This document shows, in pieces, positions 28,066 to 36,573 of a DNA stretch of 64,000 nucleotides. Origin of the DNA: Pedobacter sp. Leaf170 (GTDB lineage Bacteria > Bacteroidota > Bacteroidia > Sphingobacteriales > Sphingobacteriaceae); contig NZ_CAKLBP010000002.1 of assembly GCF_920984665.1 (NCBI RefSeq), forward strand, positions 1 to 64,000, in the 5' to 3' direction. The notes under the pieces were generated by a model, which was given only the letters and a program-made list of their open reading frames with translations, made no database searches and was not told where the DNA came from. A program made the translations under genes and the position numbers. Position 1 is the first letter of the stretch. Each line of letters starts with the position of its first letter.

Positions 28066-28098
28066 TAAATATAGAGCTCAAATGAATTTTTTAACAAA
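28066..28098 (-). promoter_or_regulatory. Promoter of susC pair 3
   Basis: On the minus strand TTTG (28098-28095), 21 bases, then TATATTTA (28073-28066), 44 bases before the ATG. This is the best match among the susC promoters to the first half of the consensus. The rest of the gap to 28327 shows nothing else. Confidence 0.55.
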
Positions 28099-28327
28099 TT
28101 TTAACTAAAATTCGAAGCTTTATGATTTTTAGATGACAAACAACACCACAAAAACATCTTATTTGCTCATTTACAAGAACTTACCGGCGTATAAGCAATG
28201 CTCATTAAATGTAAACTTCCATATACATCGGCAACGACTAATCATTTACAAATTATATCTAACATCTCAGTTGTGAACAAAGTAGAATTCCTAATATTCG
28301 AAAAATATTCTTATAATATTATATGGC

Positions 28328-29008
28328 TTACAAAGTTTCGTAAAATGCAAAAACCTTTATTAAATCATTATCCTTTTTAAAATCTAAATTATTCTTGGTG
28401 ATATAATCAAGAACTGACACTGATTTCTCGCCAAATACTTGTTGAATAGATTTATTGTCTCTTTTAAATTCTGTTAAAACATTATTGATAATAGTATAGT
28501 ATTTTATCCTTTCAATAACCGATTTAGTTGTACTAGCAGAATTGTATTCTCGATATTGCTCAATCCTTTTTACATTTTTCTTCGCCAGCTTTATTCGCCC
28601 ATCATGTAAAATTTCGTAATAGTTTTTTTCTGTAGACCCTTTAAACGGTGCGAAGCCATTTCTGAATAGTGATGTTTTTGGTAAGCCATCGAGGGTATAA
28701 TTTAATTTAAATTCAACAACGGGTATCGCAAAGCCAAGTTCTTCTCCTTTCGAATCTTTAAAAATTAACTCGTCTTCAAGCTGATCATACTTAAGTTTCA
28801 TGTCTTTATAAATCTTACCGTCAGCTTGTTTGACTTCTCCGGCACTCCAATCAGTTAAAAAATATGGTGTTCCTTTTGTATATATGTAATTTCTTGATCT
28901 CAATGGCATGCCAATAGATTCTTTCAATCTAAAAAATTCTTGAGCAGAGGCAATATTTCCTGACGTCATTATTAAAATAAAAACCAAGCACTTAAATATA
29001 TTCTTCAT
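28328..29008 (-). CDS. Secreted protein of unknown function
   Basis: A 226-residue protein I do not recognise. Residues 1-22 are a signal peptide (hydrophobic core CLVFILIMTSG, cleavage after ASA) without a lipobox cysteine, so it is exported to the periplasm or surface. The mature part is rich in lysine, beta-prone and has no membrane segment or catalytic signature; the C-terminal third (SIQQVFGEKSVSVLDYITKNNLDFKKDNDL) looks helical. It sits between susCD pairs 4 and 3, separated from pair 4 by the hairpin at 29027-29053, so it may rely on readthrough or its own weak promoter. A link to the transporters is possible but unproven. Confidence 0.75.
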   Translation of the reverse strand: MKNIFKCLVFILIMTSGNIASAQEFFRLKESIGMPLRSRNYIYTKGTPYFLTDWSAGEVKQADGKIYKDMKLKYDQLEDELIFKDSKGEELGFAIPVVEFKLNYTLDGLPKTSLFRNGFAPFKGSTEKNYYEILHDGRIKLAKKNVKRIEQYREYNSASTTKSVIERIKYYTIINNVLTEFKRDNKSIQQVFGEKSVSVLDYITKNNLDFKKDNDLIKVFAFYETL

Positions 29009-29026
29009 AATATCTAATTTAACAAA

Positions 29027-29053
29027 AAAGGAGCCTTGAAATAAGGCTCCTTT
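29027..29053 (-). terminator. Terminator after susD pair 4
   Basis: Stem AAAGGAGCCTT (29027-29037) with AAGGCTCCTTT (29043-29053) and loop GAAAT, with further A residues at 29024-29026 giving a U tail on the minus strand. It lies 20 bp after the susD stop. Confidence 0.85.
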
Positions 29054-29073
29054 AAATTTAACATATTCTTAGA

Positions 29074-30564
29074 TTATGGTTTATCCCACCACATTCTATT
29101 GTTGATACTGTTAGTAGTCCAACCTTGCTGAGCCAAAGCAGCAGCGTAATTTGCACTATTTGTAGTTTGATCTGCAGTTGGATAACCTACACGTCTTGGA
29201 ATTACTGTACCATTTTGAGAATTTGGTCCTGGTACTAAAGCAGGGAATCCCGTTCTTCTAAATTCAGACCATGCTTCCCATCCATCTAAGTATAAAGCAA
29301 TCCATCTTTGAGTTCCAATTTGCTGTAAAGCTGTTGCCGGATTATAAAGGATTCCTGTAGCAGTTTTAAATGCAGGGTTAGCTACACCATATTGCGTTAA
29401 TGAAGCATCAATACCTGCATTGTAATAATTTGCAGCTGTTGCATCTCCACCAGCAATCCAACCTCTCTTAGCACCTTCTGCTAATGCAAACTGAACTTGC
29501 GCTCCGGTAAAGATATACGCCGGAGAACCTGCGCCACGCAAAGCTGTACCAATACGGCTATAACTATTAGGGATATTAACCTGAGTTTGAACGCCAAATA
29601 GTAAACCAACAACCTGGTTGCCTGCCAAAACCTCACCATAAACAGGTAATCTTGGATCGGTACCAGTACCGTTATTTTTCATGATATCCACTATAGTTTT
29701 GCTAATTGCAAAGTCATTACGGTTAGAAATGCTATAGTTATTATACCAAGGGTTTAAATTGTTCGGATCTCCTGCAAGGAAAGTGTATTTCAAAGTTTCT
29801 CCCGAAGCTAAAGGTGTTGCAGTTATTGCCGAAGCAAATTCTGTTGCAGCAAATTCACCCGCATTAGGATAAACTTTAGATAATCTTAACGCCATTAGTA
29901 ACCTTTGTGTAGCAGCAAATTTTTTCCATGAATCCATATCACCACCAAACATAATGTCGCCGGTTGGACCAGCACCAGCATCAATTTGCGCTACAGCTTC
30001 TTTAAGTTCTTTAAAAAGATCTTTATAAATTTCTTCTTGTTTTGTGAACTTAGGTGTAATGTTAGCACTATTTAATGCTTCAGTATAAGGAACATCACCC
30101 CATCTATCAGTTATTTTCCAAAAGATGTATGCCTTCATGATTCTGGCTACAGCAATTTGATTGTTGATAGAACCATTGGCGGCAGGATCTGCTTCAGGAG
30201 CGCCTGCTCTAGCAAAAGTAATTACCTGGTTAAGGTTTTTTAATACTTCAGAATAAAAACCATAATAACTAGGGTTTAACGTACTTCCGGCATCATTAAA
30301 CGGAGAAACCGTTAAATATGGACCTTCTGAAATATGCTGCCCAAAAATTGCCCCTGTTGTAGATAAGGTTGTAGTAGCATTTGTATTTGTTGCTCCGTTA
30401 ACCTGGCTTTTCTGCATGGCAAAAGTAAGCAATGCTTTTGTAGCTGCTTTAGCTACTCTGGTTTGATCGACATTTGTATCGCCAAACTCACGAAATTTAT
30501 TACAGCCAGAAGCAAGAATACCCACCCCAACAGCTAGAAATATATATTTTTTTATATTTTTCAT
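29074..30564 (-). CDS. SusD-like lipoprotein (SusD_2 type), pair 4
   Basis: A 496-residue surface lipoprotein of the second SusD subgroup. The signal peptide ends in lipobox LASGC, followed by NKFREFGDTNVDQ, where this subgroup typically has a DTNV(D/N)P-like motif. The helical region includes ARIMKAYIFWKITDRWGDVPYTEAL, and the C-terminal part has QRWIALYLDGWEAWSEFRRTGFP, both standard for the subgroup. It follows its SusC by 11 bp. The division from the other three SusD proteins suggests a different ligand class. Confidence 0.94.
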   Translation of the reverse strand: MKNIKKYIFLAVGVGILASGCNKFREFGDTNVDQTRVAKAATKALLTFAMQKSQVNGATNTNATTTLSTTGAIFGQHISEGPYLTVSPFNDAGSTLNPSYYGFYSEVLKNLNQVITFARAGAPEADPAANGSINNQIAVARIMKAYIFWKITDRWGDVPYTEALNSANITPKFTKQEEIYKDLFKELKEAVAQIDAGAGPTGDIMFGGDMDSWKKFAATQRLLMALRLSKVYPNAGEFAATEFASAITATPLASGETLKYTFLAGDPNNLNPWYNNYSISNRNDFAISKTIVDIMKNNGTGTDPRLPVYGEVLAGNQVVGLLFGVQTQVNIPNSYSRIGTALRGAGSPAYIFTGAQVQFALAEGAKRGWIAGGDATAANYYNAGIDASLTQYGVANPAFKTATGILYNPATALQQIGTQRWIALYLDGWEAWSEFRRTGFPALVPGPNSQNGTVIPRRVGYPTADQTTNSANYAAALAQQGWTTNSINNRMWWDKP

Positions 30565-30575
30565 ATCCTTATAAA

Positions 30576-33500
30576 TTAAAGTCCAATTCTTAAATTAAGA
30601 CCAAATGTACGAGACGATGGCAACTGCCCGCCTTCTTGCCAGAAATTTTCAATCTCTGATGGATCAACACCATATTTTTTACCAGGAGCAGAAATTAACC
30701 ATGCGTTACCAACAACTAAGCCTAAATTAGCTGATTTTAAGAAACCAGTTCTCGCTAATACTTTGCTTGGTAAGTTATAACCTAATCTAACCTCTCTTAG
30801 TTTTAAATATGATGCACTGATCATGAATAACTCACCTGAACCAGTTTGCATACCATTGTAAAATGCTGTACTTGCATCTACATATCTGGTATTTGGTTGA
30901 CCATTAGCCAGTACACCAGCAAATTTATAACCACCACCTTGAGCTACAGGTAATCTCCAATCAATTCCTTTATCATTAACACCAACAGTTTCTTGTGATA
31001 AACCACTACCCATATTGAATGCACGAGTTGTAGAGTTAAATAAACCTCCTTTTTGGAAATCAACAGAGAATGCTAAATCGAAATTGAACACTTTTAATGA
31101 TGAGTAAGCACCACCATTAAATTTAGGACGAGCATAACCTATAAATTGGTTTGGCGTAGATGTTGGTAAACCGCTTGCCGCGATAATCACATTACCATTT
31201 GCGTCACGATTCCAGGTACGACCTAAAATGTAACCCCATTCCTGACCTTCACGTAAGTTTAATGTGTTATTAAAGAAAGTACTTGTTTGATAAATTACGT
31301 TAGTTTGTTGGTCTGTAATTTTGTTAACAATTGTTTTTGATTTACTAAAGTTAACTGTTAAATCCCAACTAACATTTTTCGATTGAACAGGAGAACCTGT
31401 TAAGCTAAACTCGAAACCTCTGTTTGTTAAATCTCCGGCGTTAATTAAGTTACTTGTATAACCAGTAGCACCGTTTAATGTTACGCCCAAAATTTGGTTT
31501 TTGTTTTTGTTTACATAGTATGCGAAATCTAAACCAATTCTATTTTTCAAGAATTTCAATTCTGTACCAATCTCAAATGAATTTGTTTTAGCTGGAACAA
31601 TTCTACCATCTCTAAATTCGTTACCAATCGCTAATGAAGGATTAGATCCATAAGCTGGAGAGGTATTGTATTGAAGATTTACACGATATGGATCCACGTC
31701 AGAACCAACCTGTGCGTATGCTAATCTCAATTTACCGAATGATAAGGTGTTTTTTATACCTGCAGGTAAGAACTCGGAGAAAACGAATGATGTTGAAACA
31801 GATGGGTAGAAATATGAGTTTAAGTCAGGAGCAAATACTGATGACCAGTCATTTCTAGCTGTAATATCTAAATAAAGAAAGTTTTTATATGCTAATGATG
31901 CTTTACCAAAAATACTTCTTACTTCTTTCTCGAAATAATCATTTGAAACTGTAGGACGAGCCAAAGAAGCTGCAATATTGAAATAGTTAGGGAAACTTAA
32001 ACCACCAGCTGTTTCCATGTTGATTCTTTCTCTTTTCTCATGACGGATGTTTCCGGCAGCCAAAGCGTTTAAAGTAAAATCACCGAAAGTTTTATTGTAA
32101 GTTAAGTTTAACTCGTAGTTGAATTCCGAATCTGTCCAGTTTCTCGTTTTAAAATAATCTTGTTGTAAACCGCCTGTTGCCATGCGCTCATCTCCAGATT
32201 CATTATTAATATTTCCTCTTAAGAAACCCGCTAATGCTAAACCACTGCCTAAATCATATTTTAAGCCTAAGTTACCAACTATACGGTTGTTTCTTTGCGT
32301 TCTGTAGTTGTTTTTAACTACCCAGAAAGGGTTATCCCAATATTGAGGAGTTGTAATTTCAGATAAATCGCCAGTTCCGTTTGGATTACCAATATTCCAA
32401 GAGGTAACGGTTCCATCAGCTAAAACCTGGTTATCTCTCATATAGTTCATATCTAATTGACGTTGGAACCACTGGTTAAATCCTTGAACAACGTTTAACC
32501 CATCATTACGATAAGTTTCGTAAGGTTGACCGATTCTGTTTTCTTTTGCAAATTGAAAATCGGTTGATACCGTTAATCTCTTACTTACATCGTAAGAACC
32601 GTTAACGTTTAAAATGTTCATAGAACGATTAGCATTATCCTGTACAAGAGATCTGGTTTGATTTGTGTAACCTACACGAAGGTTATAACCTTCACCGCCA
32701 GTTGTAAAAGCAATACTATTGTTATAACTACCACCTGTTTTTAAATAATCTTTAATGTTATTTGGCTGAGCAGTTAGCGGAACTAATTTTCCGAAATCCT
32801 GACCTGGGTACCAGCTATAATAAGGACGGTACAAAGTGGTGCCGTCGATTTTTGGACCAAAACTCGCATCTGCACCATAATCTAACATGTTTTGACCATT
32901 AAAAGCTGCCCATGCCGCAGGGTGAATTGCAGGATTGTAAACAAATTTTTCGAATTGACCGCTGTAACCACCTGCATATTCGTTTTGATAATCAGGCAAT
33001 AAAGATGTTTTTTCGATAGCTAATCCAGAATTGATTTCGATTGAAGTACCACCATTTCTAGCTCCTTTTTTACTTGTAATGATTACCACACCATTGTAGG
33101 CACGCTGACCATATAATGCGGTCGCAGCAGCACCTTTAAGTACAGTAATACTTTCAATGTTATCCATGTTTACGTTAGCTTGATCAGCAGGCGTTCCATC
33201 AACAACAAATAAAGGTGAACCTACAGTAAAACCGTTAATACCACGTACAATTACAGAAGCATTATCAAATGAAGAACTTGGAGAACCGTTTAATTGTACA
33301 CCGGCTACTTTTCCTGCCAATGCAGTACTAATATCAGTGTTTTTTGCAACGGTTAGAACTTCGCTTTTAAGAGTAGTTGCAGCATATCCTAATGCTCTTG
33401 CCTCTCTTTTTTCGCCTAATGCAGTTACAACAACTTCTGATAACATTGTTGCGTCTTCTGCTAAAACGACATTGATTGTAGTTGCAGAACCTAAAGTTCT

Positions 33501-33746
33501 AGTTTGTGATGTAAAGCCAATAGAGCTGAACACTAATGAAGTTGCTGATGAAGGAACTCTTAATGAGTATTTTCCGTCTGCACCAGTTACAGCGCCACCA
33601 GAGGCACCAGGGATTTTCACACTTACTCCAGGAATCGGCAATTTATCTGCCGATGAAGTAACCGTACCTGAGATTGTTCGATCTTGTGCCATTGCTGTTA
33701 CAGCAACGAACATAAGTATGAACAAACTTTGTAGAAGTTTTTTCAT
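30576..33746 (-). CDS. SusC/RagA TonB-dependent transporter, pair 4
   Basis: A 1056-residue SusC-type transporter: signal peptide (cleavage after AMA), regulatory-like domain (ISGTVTSSADKLPIPGVSVKIPG), TonB box region EVVVTALGEKREARALGYA, plug (KGAAATALYGQRAYNGVVIITSKKG) and a barrel ending FGLNLRIGL. The VVVTALGxKRExRALGYA signature marks the SusC subgroup that usually pairs with SusD_2-type lipoproteins, which agrees with its partner. Its promoter is at 33786-33817. First codons are identical to two of the other susC genes. Confidence 0.95.
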   Translation of the reverse strand: MKKLLQSLFILMFVAVTAMAQDRTISGTVTSSADKLPIPGVSVKIPGASGGAVTGADGKYSLRVPSSATSLVFSSIGFTSQTRTLGSATTINVVLAEDATMLSEVVVTALGEKREARALGYAATTLKSEVLTVAKNTDISTALAGKVAGVQLNGSPSSSFDNASVIVRGINGFTVGSPLFVVDGTPADQANVNMDNIESITVLKGAAATALYGQRAYNGVVIITSKKGARNGGTSIEINSGLAIEKTSLLPDYQNEYAGGYSGQFEKFVYNPAIHPAAWAAFNGQNMLDYGADASFGPKIDGTTLYRPYYSWYPGQDFGKLVPLTAQPNNIKDYLKTGGSYNNSIAFTTGGEGYNLRVGYTNQTRSLVQDNANRSMNILNVNGSYDVSKRLTVSTDFQFAKENRIGQPYETYRNDGLNVVQGFNQWFQRQLDMNYMRDNQVLADGTVTSWNIGNPNGTGDLSEITTPQYWDNPFWVVKNNYRTQRNNRIVGNLGLKYDLGSGLALAGFLRGNINNESGDERMATGGLQQDYFKTRNWTDSEFNYELNLTYNKTFGDFTLNALAAGNIRHEKRERINMETAGGLSFPNYFNIAASLARPTVSNDYFEKEVRSIFGKASLAYKNFLYLDITARNDWSSVFAPDLNSYFYPSVSTSFVFSEFLPAGIKNTLSFGKLRLAYAQVGSDVDPYRVNLQYNTSPAYGSNPSLAIGNEFRDGRIVPAKTNSFEIGTELKFLKNRIGLDFAYYVNKNKNQILGVTLNGATGYTSNLINAGDLTNRGFEFSLTGSPVQSKNVSWDLTVNFSKSKTIVNKITDQQTNVIYQTSTFFNNTLNLREGQEWGYILGRTWNRDANGNVIIAASGLPTSTPNQFIGYARPKFNGGAYSSLKVFNFDLAFSVDFQKGGLFNSTTRAFNMGSGLSQETVGVNDKGIDWRLPVAQGGGYKFAGVLANGQPNTRYVDASTAFYNGMQTGSGELFMISASYLKLREVRLGYNLPSKVLARTGFLKSANLGLVVGNAWLISAPGKKYGVDPSEIENFWQEGGQLPSSRTFGLNLRIGL

Positions 33747-33785
33747 AATTTGAAAATAGGTTAGTTAATGATAGTTAATAAAGTG

Positions 33786-33817
33786 CTAATGTATAGTTAC
33801 TTGGCAAAAACACCAAA
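33786..33817 (-). promoter_or_regulatory. Promoter of susC pair 4
   Basis: On the minus strand TTTG (33817-33814), 20 bases, then TACATTAG (33793-33786), 39 bases before the ATG. The TAYATTAG form of the -7 box also occurs in the susC promoter at 18375. Confidence 0.6.
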
Positions 33818-33918
33818 TTTATCTTTAACATTTTTTAACATTTAACATTTCAAATTATAATGCTAGCCTAATCTCAACATTAAAGTTACATTAAAATCAA
33901 AAGTGATTAATAAAACTA

Positions 33919-33961
33919 TAGCCTATTTAAAATGATGCAACTATTCATTTCAAATAGGCTA
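33919..33961 (-). terminator. Inverted repeat, possible terminator of the M14 gene
   Basis: A 10-bp stem TAGCCTATTT/AAATAGGCTA (33919-33928 with 33952-33961) with an inner AAATG/CATTT stem, 38 bp after the peptidase stop. There is no strong U tail, so termination is only possible. Confidence 0.4.
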
Positions 33962-33998
33962 GAAGCAGGTAATTAGTTAAAGCAGAAAAGGTTGCCTT

Positions 33999-36494
33999 TT
34001 AATAAGTGCAAAAAATTATATTACCAAAAAGCGTTTTGCCACCTTCCCAAAAGTTTCTGAATAAAGGGTCGTTGGCCAAATAAACAATATTACCTCTTCC
34101 TGATTCCTGAATGCCAATCATCAAGCCTGTTTTTAAATCTTCCCTAACTTTTTTGCCAACAACGCCAGCCATTAAGCTTTTATCAGCTAATTGCCCTACA
34201 TTCCAGCCTTTGGTTAAAGGTTCGTAAATTTTACGATCTGTTTTTAATGAATAATAGAATTTGCCTAAACCATATGCAAATGGATGTGAGGCATCCATAT
34301 TTACTTTATATATCGCTCCGGGGATGCTGTTTTCGTAATCATCTCTGTCTTTATCTTTAAAAAGGAGTTTACTCGGTTCAGGTTTTTCATCCTTTTTAAC
34401 AATAGCATCTTTCTTTTTAATGTCGAAACCTTTTTTATCTATTACGCTTTCTATGGCATCTTCCATTAAAATAAGTTTACCACCCTTACTAATCCAACCT
34501 TTTAAGCCTTCATCCACAAAAGTTCCATAATTTCCATCCGGTAGGATAACTGTATTAATTTTGTTGATATCGAGATTATTTAAATCTCTGGAATTAATAA
34601 TTACCGGTGATAAGCCCAAATCGTGCTCAATATAATACCAAACTTCGCCGAAGGCTAAAGAAGAAACTTCATTACCTGATACTATTGCAATTTTTGGTTG
34701 TTTTAAAATCGGATAAACCGAAGAGCCGAAATCTTTCCCTTTATCAACAAATCCGCTGGTTATGGCTTGTACGGGTTTGCCCGCGGTCTTAGCAACTTTA
34801 ATAACTTTATCTCTTAATGCCTTAACTGTTTTTTCATTCTCCATCCTAAGCACAATTAATGTTCCGGCGCTATATTCCTTGCCGGCAACGGTAAAGGCCT
34901 GGTCTGCTTGTCGCACTTTAATATTTTCTTTCTGCAATTCGCTTAAAACCTGTGCATCTTCACTTGTTCCCCAACTAAATAACCAGGCTAATGGTTTTTC
35001 CAAATCATTAGAAACAATTTCACTCTCTTGCATTGCACTGTACTTACCTTTAATATTTTCTTTACTTGCATAAGCTTTCAATCCGTATACATAAGGCAAT
35101 GCCCATGCAGTAATATCATAAGTATTTGAATCTGTTACAACCGTTTTCGGTTCTAAAAGGACATTTGCCAAAACTGCTCGCGATTGCTGAAGACTAACAA
35201 TTAAATCATTACGGCCCAAGGTAAAATTCTCTTCCTTTTGTGTATCATAATCAAAACCTCTCCCGCCTTTATCGCCACCAAAAGCAAATTCAATTTTGTT
35301 TTTAGTTAAAAGTTCAGCTAGCTTTTTTAAGCGAGATAAATTTGTTGCTTTAATAATATAACTTTTGTAAACGCCTGGAGAAGTGCTCAGTTCTTGCTGG
35401 AAATATTTCTTGTACTCATCCAAAAGCTTTGTATGATTTAAGGAAGTAACCTCTAAGGTAGACATCCCTGTTGTAAAATGGTGAGCAATTCTATCTTTAA
35501 GCGTTAAGGTATCTCCATCATTAGTAACAACCGATAAACCAGCCCTGATGCCACCCTGCTCGTAAGTCATACCAATTGCACCATTATATAAAGGATAGGT
35601 ATCGCCATAAGATGGATAAAGTAAATCGAACCGTTCCTTAGTAAAATACTGCCAGCCTTCAGCATCAAAGTATTTAGCATTATTTTTACCAACCACAACC
35701 TGAAAACTTCTTTGCCAAGGCGTAATATTCTGATGAACCGGTTCTGCGGCAGGTGCAAAATAATAAGGCTCGTTGTAACTTTGCTCATGAAAATCTACAT
35801 GAACCTGAGGCATCCATTGGTTATATAAATTTAACCTTTGCTTGCTTTCAAGCTGAGTTTGCCATGCCCAATCTCTATTTAAATCGAAATAATAATGGTT
35901 TGGCCTTCCGCCTGGCCAAGGCTCAATGTGCTCTCTAGAGGTAGGATCGGAGTTTGGTGTTTTACCAACAACGCTGTTAAAATAATTTACGTAGCGGTCT
36001 CTTCCATCTGGGTTTAAGCACGGATCAATAATCACAACCGTATTTTTTAACCATCCATTGGCGGGCTGATTGGTACCTGAAACAAGGTTGTAAAGCATTT
36101 TCATTGAGGTTTCTGTTGAGTTTGCCTCGTTTCCATGCACATTATAGCTTAACCATAATATACCAGGCTGATTTGCTAAATCAATACCTGCGGATTTGCC
36201 TGTTGCTATTGCAAGATTATTACTTCGAATTTGTTCAATTTTTGATATATTTTCTGGCGATGAAATAACAGCCACCATTAAAGGCCTTCCCTCATTGGTT
36301 TTACCATATTCAATCAATTTTACATTTTTTGAAGAAGCAGATGCTGTTTGCCTGAAATAATCTGCTACCTTATAGTGGGGCGTAAAATACGTGCCCAGTT
36401 CATAACCTAAAAATTCATCAGGCGATTTTACCTGAGCAGACACAAATAAAATAGAATTCAGCAAAAACAAGCAAAGCGTTAGGGTTTTCTTCAT
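33999..36494 (-). CDS. Secreted M14-family zinc carboxypeptidase
   Basis: An 831-residue exported metallopeptidase. The signal peptide (1-20, cleavage after VSA) is followed by the M14 domain: HGNE supplies the first two zinc ligands (H120, E123), DPCLNPDGRDRYVNYFN the substrate-binding arginine region, and VDFHEQ (H236) the probable third ligand. The catalytic glutamate may be in TYEQGG. The remaining ~450 residues form a long C-terminal region with an alpha/beta glutaminase-amidotransferase-like look (IAIVSGNEV, VILPDGNYG), common in large Bacteroidota M14 proteins. It removes amino acids from peptides, possibly feeding a neighbouring SusCD system; that link is inferred. Confidence 0.9.
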   Translation of the reverse strand: MKKTLTLCLFLLNSILFVSAQVKSPDEFLGYELGTYFTPHYKVADYFRQTASASSKNVKLIEYGKTNEGRPLMVAVISSPENISKIEQIRSNNLAIATGKSAGIDLANQPGILWLSYNVHGNEANSTETSMKMLYNLVSGTNQPANGWLKNTVVIIDPCLNPDGRDRYVNYFNSVVGKTPNSDPTSREHIEPWPGGRPNHYYFDLNRDWAWQTQLESKQRLNLYNQWMPQVHVDFHEQSYNEPYYFAPAAEPVHQNITPWQRSFQVVVGKNNAKYFDAEGWQYFTKERFDLLYPSYGDTYPLYNGAIGMTYEQGGIRAGLSVVTNDGDTLTLKDRIAHHFTTGMSTLEVTSLNHTKLLDEYKKYFQQELSTSPGVYKSYIIKATNLSRLKKLAELLTKNKIEFAFGGDKGGRGFDYDTQKEENFTLGRNDLIVSLQQSRAVLANVLLEPKTVVTDSNTYDITAWALPYVYGLKAYASKENIKGKYSAMQESEIVSNDLEKPLAWLFSWGTSEDAQVLSELQKENIKVRQADQAFTVAGKEYSAGTLIVLRMENEKTVKALRDKVIKVAKTAGKPVQAITSGFVDKGKDFGSSVYPILKQPKIAIVSGNEVSSLAFGEVWYYIEHDLGLSPVIINSRDLNNLDINKINTVILPDGNYGTFVDEGLKGWISKGGKLILMEDAIESVIDKKGFDIKKKDAIVKKDEKPEPSKLLFKDKDRDDYENSIPGAIYKVNMDASHPFAYGLGKFYYSLKTDRKIYEPLTKGWNVGQLADKSLMAGVVGKKVREDLKTGLMIGIQESGRGNIVYLANDPLFRNFWEGGKTLFGNIIFCTY

Positions 36495-36573
36495 TTTAAA
36501 ATAAAATTTACCTAATGTACAAATTTTGTTTTTTGTTGATGCTAAAGCTTAATTTTACAGCACATTTTTTACG

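Noticed and set aside
33662-33753. Plus-strand open frames antisense to the susC N termini (for example 33337-33753)
   Set aside because: They are shadows of the strongly supported minus-strand genes, with no independent signals.
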